A DNA stretch of 50,161 nucleotides from Haliscomenobacteraceae bacterium (lineage in GTDB: Bacteria > Bacteroidota > Bacteroidia > Chitinophagales > Saprospiraceae), in the NCBI GenBank assembly GCA_947501115.1, contig CANMVX010000025.1, positions 1 to 50,161 of the forward strand, written 5' to 3'. This document shows, one piece after another, positions 32,731-42,035 of the stretch. The notes beneath the pieces were generated by a model, which did not search any database, was not told the DNA's origin, and saw nothing but the letters and a program-made list of their open reading frames with translations. Both the position numbers and the translations under genes were made by a program. Each line of letters starts with the position of its first letter. The first letter of the stretch is position 1.

Positions 32731-35700
32731 TTAGAAGGTTAAGTTTAATCCACCTACGAAATTACGATAGAAAGAGTAGGTATTTCCAGTAACACCACTG
32801 AAATCACCTAATCCGTCCATACCTTTGCGTTTGTTCCAAAGGGCAAGATTTTCAGCATTCATAAAAATCTGCATGCCTTGAATTTTTGCTTTTTTAAGGA
32901 AGCTGGAAGGGAAACTATAGCTTAAGGAAACGTTTCTTAAGTTCAGGGAACTTCCGTCAATTAACCAATGATCAGAACTACCTGTAAAGTCAACTGCACG
33001 ACCTAAGTCCGATCTTGGTACGTCGGTGATATCACCTGCTTTTTGCCAACGATTCAATATATCCACATGTTTTGAAGAACCATAACCAGCTGAAGACATT
33101 AAACCCTGGTAGTTTGCATCATAGATATAACCACCAATCTGGTAAATAAATAATACAGAAAGAGAAAATCCTTTGTAGTCAATAGTATTGGTTATACCGC
33201 CTGTGAAATCAGGAATAGCCGAACCATTATATCTGAAGCGCGCATTATTTAAACTGGTTGTCAAAGTATCGCCTTTTTCATTGATCCTCGAATTTGACGC
33301 AACAAAGTTAGCGGCACGATACTCTGCATTACCTGTAGCAGGGTCAACACCATACCATTCTCTTAACCAATAATCAAACAAAGAGCTTCCTACTTGTAAT
33401 TTTTTAGTACCTGAAATTATTTCAGGATTACTCTCTGGCATTCTGGTGATTTCATTTCTATAAGTAGTTGCATTTAAGCTTAATGTCCAGCTGAAATCTT
33501 TTGTTTTCACAGGAACTAAGTCTATTTGTAGTTCTATACCACGGTTGAACATGGCACCAATGTTTCTTGTTTGAGAAGAAACGCCAGTGGATAGAGGTAA
33601 TGGAACGGCGAATAAAAGATCGTCAGATTCGCGATTGAAAACCTCTATTACCCCTGAAATTCTATTTTTCAATAGGCCAAATTCTAAGGCTGCATCAAAT
33701 TGGTTATTTGACTCCCAGCTCAATGCTGTGTTTCCAAGACTTCCCTGGATGATACCTGCTTCGCCCGCATTATTCCAACCTAAGCTGTAAAGAGGTTGCC
33801 ATGCATAGAAACCGATACCTGCGTTGTTACCTGTTTGTCCGTAAGAAGCTCTCAATTTAAGATTATTAATAATCTTTGAATCTTTCAGGAAGTTCTCACT
33901 GTGTAATTGCCATGCAGCACTTGCACCAAAGAAATTACCCCAACGAACGTCTTGATAAAAACGGCTACTTCCATCTCTTCTTGCTGAAAAGGTAAGGAAA
34001 TACTTGTTGTTGTAGTCATAATTCAAACGGGAGAAATATCCTTCCTGACGAGCAAAATCGGCACCGGAATTAAGATTTGTCGTAGTAGTAAAATTAACTA
34101 ACTCAATATTTCCGTCCAGAATCTGTTGTGAACGAGAACCAGTAAGATAGTTATCGCGATAATCATAATTTTCATGACCCAAAAGGAAATCGATATTATG
34201 AGCACCTATTTGTTTCTTGTAAGTTAACTGTTGATTGATATTCAGCGTTAATTGATTGGTGAATTCAACCGTTGCTCTACCTGCAGGCGCGCCATCACCA
34301 ATGATCGGATTACCGTAGGTATTATTATTAACGTTGGTATAATCGGCACCAACATTTACTTTAAATTTGAAATCTTTCAAGAAAGATACTTCTGCGTAGG
34401 TACGACCACTAAATAAATTTCTACGGAAGAAATTTTCATTCAGTTCTGTTTCTGCAACAGCATGTCTTCCACCATATTGAGGGCGGTTAGGCAGTCCAAG
34501 TGCATTCATATTACCAAAATCATACTGACGTTCGCCATTTCCGTCCAATAAATATTGACCAGGATTTTTAGGATCGTAAGCATACACTGGATAAATAGGG
34601 CCCATTCCTCTTGAGAAGAAAAATGGATTGACAAAAGAAGAACCTCCGTCGGCATCTGCCTGATTGGAGAAAGTATTGGTATAGGCCATATTTAAGCCTG
34701 TTGACAACCAGGACTTAACCTTGTTATTATACTGTAAACGCGCATTATAACGCTTGTAATCGGAACGAATCAAGAAACCTTTATCTTCCAGGTAACCAAA
34801 AGAGGCAAAATAATTTGAATTATTGTCTCCACCACTAAAGTTTGCATTTAATTCATTACGAACACCTTGTCTGATTAATGGAGTTTCCCAGTTTAAATCT
34901 TCTGGCTTAAATACTAATTGAGCCGCAGGATTTAATTTTCCATCTGTGCTAACTAATTCTCCAGCAGGAACATTGTAAGCATTGTAACCTAATAAGCCTA
35001 CGATATTTTTTGATGCATCGGCACTGGCTGCAGTCAAGGAAAGGGGATTTGCCGTTCTTGACATTAAGCTATTTCTGTAAGACTCCCACATCATAGGATA
35101 GTACTGAGCAGCATCTAAACGGTCATATTCTGGTAAACCTCTTTGAGAAGTACCTCTTGTATATTTTATATTAACCTTTCCACTTCCTTTTGCTCCTTTC
35201 TTAGTGGTAACCATAATTACCCCATTTGCAGCTCTGGAACCATATAGAGAGGTAGAAGCAGCATCTTTTAAAACGGTGATATTCTCAATATCATCTGGAT
35301 TAAGGTTAGCTATACTGGCATCATAAGGAATACCATCCACTACATATAATGGTGAATTGGAACCAGAAATAGATCCGAAGCCTCTGATTCTAATGGCTGG
35401 AGTGGATCCAGGTTGACCGCCACCGATGGTTGCCTGAATACCAGGTCCTGAACCAGCAATAGCCTGACTGATATTAGTAATGGGACGACGCGCAATTTGC
35501 TCAGCGCCTACCGTCGCAGCGGAACCAGTAAATTTCTCCCTGGTTGACTCACCGAAAGCCGTGACAATAACTTCGTCAAGGATAGAAGCTGAAACCTCAA
35601 GAGAAACCTCGAGCATAGTTTGTCCGTTCAGAACAACGTCTTTAGCGGTAAATCCTGTGTAACTAAATGTTAACACATCTTTAGACGAGTTGGCCATTAA

Positions 35701-35883
35701 TTCGAATTTGCCATCTAAATCAGTAGCTGTTCCAGAACTTGTCCCCTTCACTAAAACGGTAACGCCGATAAGTGGCTCCCCGTCGTCAGCAGAAGTGACT
35801 ACTCCCTTTACCATGGTCTGGGCAGTGATTGCCATGGTAACAAGAAGCATAAATCCTGTGAGTGTAAATCGCATAAATTTCAT
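32731..35883 (-). CDS. SusC/RagA-family TonB-dependent outer-membrane transporter
   Basis: About 1050 residues. I chose the start at 35883 (MKFMRFTLTGFMLLVTMAITAQ), a classic signal peptide; the longer frame start at 35913 adds 10 residues that break it. A carboxypeptidase-like domain follows (VKGVVTSADDGEPLIGVTVLV, split as GVVTSADDGEPLIGVTV), then a TonB box region (DEVIVTAFGE) and the plug with LYVVDGIPYDA and NPDDIENITVLKDAASTSLY (up to SRAANGVIMVTT). The C-terminal 22 strands end in NFVGGLNLTF. It imports large ligands with energy from TonB, paired with the SusD downstream. I see no sigma or anti-sigma gene attached. Confidence 0.92.
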   Translation of the reverse strand: MKFMRFTLTGFMLLVTMAITAQTMVKGVVTSADDGEPLIGVTVLVKGTSSGTATDLDGKFELMANSSKDVLTFSYTGFTAKDVVLNGQTMLEVSLEVSASILDEVIVTAFGESTREKFTGSAATVGAEQIARRPITNISQAIAGSGPGIQATIGGGQPGSTPAIRIRGFGSISGSNSPLYVVDGIPYDASIANLNPDDIENITVLKDAASTSLYGSRAANGVIMVTTKKGAKGSGKVNIKYTRGTSQRGLPEYDRLDAAQYYPMMWESYRNSLMSRTANPLSLTAASADASKNIVGLLGYNAYNVPAGELVSTDGKLNPAAQLVFKPEDLNWETPLIRQGVRNELNANFSGGDNNSNYFASFGYLEDKGFLIRSDYKRYNARLQYNNKVKSWLSTGLNMAYTNTFSNQADADGGSSFVNPFFFSRGMGPIYPVYAYDPKNPGQYLLDGNGERQYDFGNMNALGLPNRPQYGGRHAVAETELNENFFRRNLFSGRTYAEVSFLKDFKFKVNVGADYTNVNNNTYGNPIIGDGAPAGRATVEFTNQLTLNINQQLTYKKQIGAHNIDFLLGHENYDYRDNYLTGSRSQQILDGNIELVNFTTTTNLNSGADFARQEGYFSRLNYDYNNKYFLTFSARRDGSSRFYQDVRWGNFFGASAAWQLHSENFLKDSKIINNLKLRASYGQTGNNAGIGFYAWQPLYSLGWNNAGEAGIIQGSLGNTALSWESNNQFDAALEFGLLKNRISGVIEVFNRESDDLLFAVPLPLSTGVSSQTRNIGAMFNRGIELQIDLVPVKTKDFSWTLSLNATTYRNEITRMPESNPEIISGTKKLQVGSSLFDYWLREWYGVDPATGNAEYRAANFVASNSRINEKGDTLTTSLNNARFRYNGSAIPDFTGGITNTIDYKGFSLSVLFIYQIGGYIYDANYQGLMSSAGYGSSKHVDILNRWQKAGDITDVPRSDLGRAVDFTGSSDHWLIDGSSLNLRNVSLSYSFPSSFLKKAKIQGMQIFMNAENLALWNKRKGMDGLGDFSGVTGNTYSFYRNFVGGLNLTF

Positions 35884-35995
35884 ACTTATTAGTTTATAAA
35901 TGATAAAACACAAATTAACTAAATTTGTCGTTTAGCTAATTAAAGCGTTAAAAATAAGTAATGTTTATTATTTCAGTCAATTTATGAAAGTAAAA

Positions 35996-37225
35996 CTAAC
36001 TTTTTTGCGCAATTAAAGCATTTACAGCCATTTCACCACTTCGCATCGCCGCATCTAAGGAGGGATTTAACAGGTAATCGCCAGCAAGAAATATATGGTC
36101 ATTATATACAAAGTCAGACAAGGGTCTGTTATAATAGAGATCTGCACAAACGGGTAGAGCTCTCCGGATGTAATTTAAACCAAGAAAAGTTAAGGGCAAT
36201 TCCGGGACTTTAAAATACTTCCTCACATCATCAATCATTTTATAGGCTGCTACCTGATCGTTAATGGTTTCAGCTTTTAAAGTAATGGATAACAAATACC
36301 CATTTTCAGGATTTTTAACTCCTTTTAATTCTCCAATAGCGGCGATACCCAGCATTCCTGCTTCGTTATCAGCTATAAGCCCAATTTTTTTGCCCAAAAG
36401 AGGTCTGTCCGTTTTAAAATAATATTGAATGCTATGGTTATATTTTATCTCCTCTGTGTTGTTTCCTAAAATTAATCTATGATCGGTTGCTAAAATAAGT
36501 TTTTCGAAAAATATTTTCTCACCATTTTCGATAGTCAATTCATTCTCATCAATGTGCGTCACTTTCTTATTTAATAGAAGGGTTGTATTTTTTAGTATTT
36601 TAAATAATTGATTCGGAATTTCCTGGATACCATTTTCTGGAATGGCAGCAGACCCTTTGCTAAATTTCCCGAAGACAAATTTGAACATCGTGGCGGGGGT
36701 CTCCAGGCGATCCTCTAAGAAAATACCAGAGAAAAAGGGCCTGAAGAATAAATCAATGATTCGTTCACTAAAGCCATATTCTCTTAAAAACTGTAAGGTT
36801 GTTTGCTTACTTCCGTCAAAAATAGCTTCCTCGTTTTTATTTTTTAAATGTTGGGATAATCTGAAAATAAGCCATTTATCTTTTACTGTGCCGATGCCGG
36901 AAAAAATCATTTCAGGGAGTTTCCACCATTCTCTAAATGGATCGGAAATTTCATAATCTTTCTTTTCGCTGAATACAAAAGCACCTGGACGGAAATATTT
37001 TAAATGTAAAGATTTTAAGTCGAGATATTTCTTTACACATTCATATTCGGTTAATAATACTTGAAATCCTTTGTCTAATATAAAGTTTTCATATTCTAGC
37101 GACTGGGTTCTTCCTCCAATTTTCTTGTCAGCGTCGATTAAAATAGGGTTGTAACCTGCTGCTTCGCAACGAATGGCGGCTACTAAACCGGAAACGCCTG
37201 CTCCTACAATGACAATCTGCTTCAT
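35996..37225 (-). CDS. FAD-dependent oxidoreductase (protoporphyrinogen-oxidase/amine-oxidase-like)
   Basis: A 409-residue flavoprotein. The N-terminal FAD-binding motif is QIVIVGAGVSGLVAAIRCEA (GxGxxG at 8-13), with an acidic end of the second strand at LIDADKKIGGRTQSL. The conserved C-terminal motif is HIFLAGDYLLNPSLDAAMRSGEMA (split as FLAGDYLLNPSLDAAMRSG), typical of the NAD(P)/FAD-dependent amine oxidase and phytoene-desaturase superfamily. The substrate is unknown. It lies 9 bases downstream of the TPR-like gene in the same direction, so they are likely co-transcribed. Confidence 0.85.
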   Translation of the reverse strand: MKQIVIVGAGVSGLVAAIRCEAAGYNPILIDADKKIGGRTQSLEYENFILDKGFQVLLTEYECVKKYLDLKSLHLKYFRPGAFVFSEKKDYEISDPFREWWKLPEMIFSGIGTVKDKWLIFRLSQHLKNKNEEAIFDGSKQTTLQFLREYGFSERIIDLFFRPFFSGIFLEDRLETPATMFKFVFGKFSKGSAAIPENGIQEIPNQLFKILKNTTLLLNKKVTHIDENELTIENGEKIFFEKLILATDHRLILGNNTEEIKYNHSIQYYFKTDRPLLGKKIGLIADNEAGMLGIAAIGELKGVKNPENGYLLSITLKAETINDQVAAYKMIDDVRKYFKVPELPLTFLGLNYIRRALPVCADLYYNRPLSDFVYNDHIFLAGDYLLNPSLDAAMRSGEMAVNALIAQKS

Positions 37226-37234
37226 TTTTATTTA

Positions 37235-38113
37235 TTACCAAATAATGTTTCCCATATTTTCATGGGTCTTGAAATCTGTAAAATTTTTAAGGGTGATAAT
37301 TTCCCATGTTTGTAATATCTCTCTGGCCTGGTCCTCTCTTCTTGCCGCAATACAAATTAAAAATTCCCCTTCATTTAATTTATTATCAATAAAATAATAT
37401 TCCTTATTAAGTTCTTCCTCTTTCATTTCCATCGCCCGATTACTGTTAGACCAAACTTCAAAGCCCAAACCCGCCTGATGACACAAGTTTTCCAATTTTT
37501 TAAGATCTTTTTCTTCCGTTTCCCTCAACATACATGAGTATGTGTTGAAATAGGAAGTTTTTTGTTTTGAAAGAATACTATAAATGGGGTGTTTCATTTT
37601 TCCTACCACTTGGTAATCAGTTGAAATCCTGTGGTAATATACAATATCCTGATGACATAATCTACTGGTTGGGTAGGGAATATTTATAATTTGTGCTTTG
37701 GCTGGTCCACAGGTCAACGCCCAGATCAATTCAGCTCTGCTATCATATTTTATTCTAAGGCAAATGAGCTCCTTTGTTTTTTCCAGTAAGCCAAATTTTG
37801 TCCAAACTCTTTTAGCTATGATTGATTTTCCCGTTTTTTCAGCAGAAATACCTAAATACCACCATATATCTTTTAAGGTAGCATCTAAGGACAGCACTCT
37901 TTTACTAAATGCATACACTTGTTTCCATTCAGACCTCCGAAGATAAATGTTAATCAGTCGAAGATAAGGAGGTATCCACGCAGGATTTTCCTTAATAATA
38001 CGTCGGAATAATTTTACCGCATGATAAATATCCTCATCCTGGTCATATTGACAAGCACTTTCCCACCAGGGCAAAACATTATCAGGTACCATTTCATGAG
38101 TAGATGCAGACAT
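37235..38113 (-). CDS. TPR-like protein of unknown function
   Basis: A 292-residue soluble protein without signal peptide. The N-terminal half has helical hairpins of TPR style (YHAVKLFRRIIKENPAWIPPYLRLINIYLRRSEW, split as HAVKLFRRIIKENPAW and YLRLINIYLRRSEW; then FSKRVLSLDATLKDIWWYLG). The second half is a compact domain I do not recognise, with CHQDIVYYHRISTDYQVVG and, further on, a ferredoxin-like alternation (TYSCMLRETEEKDLKKLENLC, split as MLRETEEKDLKKLENLCHQ). It is first in a two-gene unit with the FAD oxidoreductase and is divergent from the 5-oxoprolinase. Confidence 0.65.
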   Translation of the reverse strand: MSASTHEMVPDNVLPWWESACQYDQDEDIYHAVKLFRRIIKENPAWIPPYLRLINIYLRRSEWKQVYAFSKRVLSLDATLKDIWWYLGISAEKTGKSIIAKRVWTKFGLLEKTKELICLRIKYDSRAELIWALTCGPAKAQIINIPYPTSRLCHQDIVYYHRISTDYQVVGKMKHPIYSILSKQKTSYFNTYSCMLRETEEKDLKKLENLCHQAGLGFEVWSNSNRAMEMKEEELNKEYYFIDNKLNEGEFLICIAARREDQAREILQTWEIITLKNFTDFKTHENMGNIIW

Positions 38114-38172
38114 CTTCCTTTTTTGCGTAAATATACAACCTAAATAAAAGGAAAGAATACGCAGGTTCTTTT

Positions 38173-38180
38173 TAGATTTG
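38173..38180 (+). promoter_or_regulatory. Possible -7 element (TAnnTTTG) of the 5-oxoprolinase gene
   Basis: tagatttg is an exact match to the Bacteroidota -7 consensus TAnnTTTG, 28 bases before the GTG start at 38209. No matching -33 TTG is seen at the right spacing, so confidence is low. Confidence 0.3.
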
Positions 38181-38208
38181 TTTTTTAGCCATTTAATTAG
38201 GTCTTAGC

Positions 38209-41200
38209 GTGAAACATTGGAAAATTTGGATTGATACCGGAGGAACATTTACAGACTGCCTAGCTACCAGCCCGGAGGGAAGGGAAACAAGGCTTAAAGT
38301 ACTTAGCAATGGGGTCCTTCGCGGAAAAGTAAAGGCTTTGGCAAATGAAAAAACCTTGCTCATTAGTGAACAATGGCAAGTTAAGGCAGATATTTTCGAC
38401 GGCTACGAGCTTTGCTTTCCTTCATTTCCTCATTGGGGATATCACCAGATTACTGGTTCTTGTTTTGCCAAAGGTGAAATAACCCTTTTGAATAATATGC
38501 CTCATTCGGTAAGTGAAGGTATGGAGTTTGAAATTACCGCGAGGGAAGAGGCGCCTGTTTTGGCTATGCGCTTAGTAACTCAGACGAAGCTAAGAGATTC
38601 GTTGCCGCCTATTCAGTTGCGATTGGGATTTACAAAAGGGACAAATGCCTTATTAGAGAAAAATGGTGCCGATGTTGTTCTGTTAGTGACAAAAGGTTTT
38701 GCTGATTTACCCATTATCGGAACGCAACAAAGACCCCACCTGTTTCAATTGGATATACCCGATCCCTGGCTTCCATTTACCCGGGTTATTGAGGTGGATG
38801 AAAGGCTATCTGCTGATGGTCAGGTTATTACTGCGTTATCGGAAGAGGAAATACATAAAGTCCTGGATCTATTGAAAGGTGCGAAACCTATTTCCGTGGC
38901 TATTTCTTTCCTCCACGCCTATAAAATGAACCTCCACGAAGAAAAAATGGAAAAGGCATTATTGGATGCAGGTTTTCTTCATGTCTCGCGTTCATCAGCC
39001 TTGAGTTCAGCCTTAAAATGGTTGCCGAGGATGCATACAGCGCTGATTGATGCTTATTTGAAACCCTTATTGATGTCTTATCTAAAAGGTATTGAAAGTA
39101 CTTTGCTGCTTGGAAGCAATGAGAGTACTTTACAAATAATGACGAGTGATGGAGCTTTGGTTCCTCTTGCCCTTTTTCACCCAAAGGATAGTTTGTTGAG
39201 TGGCCCTGCTGGCGGTATTGTTGGCGCCTCGACCTTGGCTAAACGCTCAGGTTTCAATAAAACACTGACCCTGGATATGGGCGGAACGAGTACAGATACT
39301 GCCCGATTTGACGGGCAATATGATTATCGGTATAGCACTACTTTGGATGAACTCGAACTTCAAAGTCCTGTTCTGGCCATTGAAACGGTCGCTGCCGGAG
39401 GTGGATCCATTTGTTTTTTTGAAAATGGAAGACTTCAGGTTGGACCTAAAAGTGCCGGCGCTTTTCCTGGACCGGCTTGCTATGGTGCAGGAGGTCCCCT
39501 GACGCTGAGTGATGTAAATATTTTATTGGGAAAAATGGATCCTTTCTGTTTCTCCATTCCCATTTTTCCAGAAAAGGCAGAGGAAAAATTCCTTCAGCTT
39601 GTACAGGAACTGGATTCATTTTATGGAGTTAAACACCAGCCTATTGATGTTTTAAAAGGTTTGGAAAGAATTGGAAATGAAAAAATGGCCGATGCCATTC
39701 GGTCTATTTCCTTATCCAAAGGCTTTAATCCAAAGGATTATCCCTTACTTTCCTTCGGTGGTGCTGGTGGTTTACATGCCTGTGCTATGGCTGACTTATT
39801 GGGCATAAATACCGTTTTGATTCCCTACGATGCCGGCATCTTAAGCGCATTTGGTATCGGAAAAGCCAGTATAGAAAGATTTTCGGAAAGGGAAATAAGA
39901 ATGCCTTTGCTGTCTGCTGAAAATCATTCTATATCGGTGGTGAAAGAGTTAGTGACCGATTGTACAATGAATCTCCATCGGGCCGGGGTGGTATCAGAAG
40001 ACATTGGGCCCCCGAAAATTTCTTATTTTCTTAGATTTTCAGGGCAAGAGAGTGCCTTAGAGATCCAATCTTCTCAATTTAATGATTTGTCAGCTGCTTT
40101 CAAAAATGAGTATAAACATATTTTTGGGTATTTTCCTGCTGACAGACCCATCGAATTAGTCAGGATAATGGTTAGATTATCTACCTTAGATGAGGCTGAA
40201 CCTGAAGGGAATGGCAATCTAAATCTTTATTTCCCAAAAGAAAATCATTTTTCAAAAGCTATTTTTTCAGACGACAATTATCCAGTTTTTTTAAGGGATG
40301 AACTTTATCCGGGAGCAACCATCGATGGTCCGGCTATTATATTAACGCCTACTTCTTCTGCATTTATTTCAGAATATTGGCAATGTTGTATAGATAAAAT
40401 GGGCCTGGCAGTCTTAAAAAAAGCAAAAGAAGTTCATCAGACTGATCAACAGACTATGGCGTCGGTAGCATTAACCCTTTTTACAAATCGATTTAAAAGC
40501 ATCGCCGAAGAAATGGGCGTTCAACTACAACGGACTGCTTTTTCGGTAAATGTAAAGGAAAGATTAGATTTTAGTTGTGCTCTGGTTGACACCAATGGCT
40601 TCTTACTGGTCAATGCCCCTCATATTCCTGTCCATCTTGGTTCCTTAGGAATATGCACCCGACTTGTTTCCGAACGAATGCCATTGGAACCTGGAGATGT
40701 GATTATTACCAATCATCCTGCTTTTGGAGGTTCCCATTTGCCTGATATTACCCTCATTCAAGGAGTTTTTACAGATCGTGGAGAACGTATTGGTTACGTT
40801 ATAAACAGAGCACATCATGCTGAAATTGGAGGGAGAACACCAGGTTCAATGCCGCCCGATGCCCATTTTCTCGTGGAAGAGGGGGTAGTTATTGCTCCTT
40901 TTTATCTGGCGAAAAATGGCGTCTGGCAATGGGAGGAATTAATAGGAAAACTCGAAAATGCTACCTATCCTACCCGAAGTTTATCCGAGAACCTCGCAGA
41001 TATTCACGCCGGTATTGCCTCCTTACAATATGGTGCTCAGGCTCTTGTGTCGCTGGTAAACCAGTATGGTTTAGAAATGGTGCACAGTTATATGGAAAAA
41101 GTGCAGGATTTTGCTCACCAACAAATTGCTCCCATTTTAGATCAAGTCATTCAGGAACCTCTGTTTGCTCAGGAATATCTGGATGATGGTCTAAGTATAA

Positions 41201-41994
41201 AAGTGAGAATATCAAAGGAAAAGGATTATTTCAATTTCGATTTTACCGGAACAGACGGTCCGCATCCTAATAATTTAAATGCTAATATTTCTATCGTTTA
41301 CAGCGCAGTACTTTATGTTCTAAGATTGTTGTGCCCAGGCGATTTACCCCTAAATGAAGGATTCTTGCGGGGAATTAAGATAATATTACCTGAAAATAGC
41401 TTGTTGCACCCGCTATTTTCTGAAAATGAAGCAGATTGTCCTGCCGTGGTAGGTGGAAACACAGAGATTAGTCAAAGATTAACCGATACCTTGTTAAAGG
41501 CCTTAGGTTTGGCTGCTTGTAGTCAAGGTACCATGAATAATTTCTTGTTTGGAAATGATCAATTTGGTTATTACGAAACCATTGGAGGAGGATCCGGGGC
41601 TACTTCAACGGCCAATGGACGCTCGGCTGTTCATCAACACATGACAAATACGCGACTAACTGATTTGGAAGAAATGGAAAGTCGATATCCTGTGCGGATA
41701 AATAAATTTGAAATCAGAAAGGGTTCAGGTGGTGCTGGAAAATCACGTGGGGGCGATGGAATCATCAGGGAAATTCAGTTTTTAGCCCCTCTTTCCGTTA
41801 CCTTCATTAGCCAACACAGGAAAGTGCCTCCTTATGGTTGTATGGGGGGTGAAAATGGTCAGTGTGGAGAACAATATTTTATATTTCCCGATGGAATGAA
41901 GGAGGATATGCCAGGCATTTTTAATAAAAAAATTGAAGAGGGAACGGTTTTTCATATTAAAACGCCAGGTGGCGGCGGATTTGGTTCCGTTTAA
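38209..41994 (+). CDS. 5-oxoprolinase / hydantoinase, HyuA-HyuB fusion
   Basis: A 1261-residue ATP-dependent enzyme that opens 5-oxoproline or hydantoin rings. The HyuA-like half (about 1-740) has the phosphate-binding motifs WIDTGGTFTDCLATS, FTKGTNALLEKNGADVVLLVT (split as TKGTNALLEKNGAD), and LDMGGTSTDTARFDG, then AAGGGSICFFENGRLQVGP (split as GGGSICFFENGRL). The HyuB-like half (about 745-1261) has ERLDFSCALVDTNGFLLVNAPHIPVHLG (split as DFSCALVDTNGFLL) and IGGGSGATSTANGRSAVHQHMTNTR (split as GGGSGATSTANGRSAVHQH). The start is GTG. A segment of about 100 residues after the first motif (about 25-120) is extra relative to the simplest HyuA. Length fits fused 5-oxoprolinases. Confidence 0.9.
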   Translation: MKHWKIWIDTGGTFTDCLATSPEGRETRLKVLSNGVLRGKVKALANEKTLLISEQWQVKADIFDGYELCFPSFPHWGYHQITGSCFAKGEITLLNNMPHSVSEGMEFEITAREEAPVLAMRLVTQTKLRDSLPPIQLRLGFTKGTNALLEKNGADVVLLVTKGFADLPIIGTQQRPHLFQLDIPDPWLPFTRVIEVDERLSADGQVITALSEEEIHKVLDLLKGAKPISVAISFLHAYKMNLHEEKMEKALLDAGFLHVSRSSALSSALKWLPRMHTALIDAYLKPLLMSYLKGIESTLLLGSNESTLQIMTSDGALVPLALFHPKDSLLSGPAGGIVGASTLAKRSGFNKTLTLDMGGTSTDTARFDGQYDYRYSTTLDELELQSPVLAIETVAAGGGSICFFENGRLQVGPKSAGAFPGPACYGAGGPLTLSDVNILLGKMDPFCFSIPIFPEKAEEKFLQLVQELDSFYGVKHQPIDVLKGLERIGNEKMADAIRSISLSKGFNPKDYPLLSFGGAGGLHACAMADLLGINTVLIPYDAGILSAFGIGKASIERFSEREIRMPLLSAENHSISVVKELVTDCTMNLHRAGVVSEDIGPPKISYFLRFSGQESALEIQSSQFNDLSAAFKNEYKHIFGYFPADRPIELVRIMVRLSTLDEAEPEGNGNLNLYFPKENHFSKAIFSDDNYPVFLRDELYPGATIDGPAIILTPTSSAFISEYWQCCIDKMGLAVLKKAKEVHQTDQQTMASVALTLFTNRFKSIAEEMGVQLQRTAFSVNVKERLDFSCALVDTNGFLLVNAPHIPVHLGSLGICTRLVSERMPLEPGDVIITNHPAFGGSHLPDITLIQGVFTDRGERIGYVINRAHHAEIGGRTPGSMPPDAHFLVEEGVVIAPFYLAKNGVWQWEELIGKLENATYPTRSLSENLADIHAGIASLQYGAQALVSLVNQYGLEMVHSYMEKVQDFAHQQIAPILDQVIQEPLFAQEYLDDGLSIKVRISKEKDYFNFDFTGTDGPHPNNLNANISIVYSAVLYVLRLLCPGDLPLNEGFLRGIKIILPENSLLHPLFSENEADCPAVVGGNTEISQRLTDTLLKALGLAACSQGTMNNFLFGNDQFGYYETIGGGSGATSTANGRSAVHQHMTNTRLTDLEEMESRYPVRINKFEIRKGSGGAGKSRGGDGIIREIQFLAPLSVTFISQHRKVPPYGCMGGENGQCGEQYFIFPDGMKEDMPGIFNKKIEEGTVFHIKTPGGGGFGSV

Positions 41995-42035
41995 ACCCTT
42001 GGCCTTATTTTTTGTTCCCTTACAAATATCGTATA

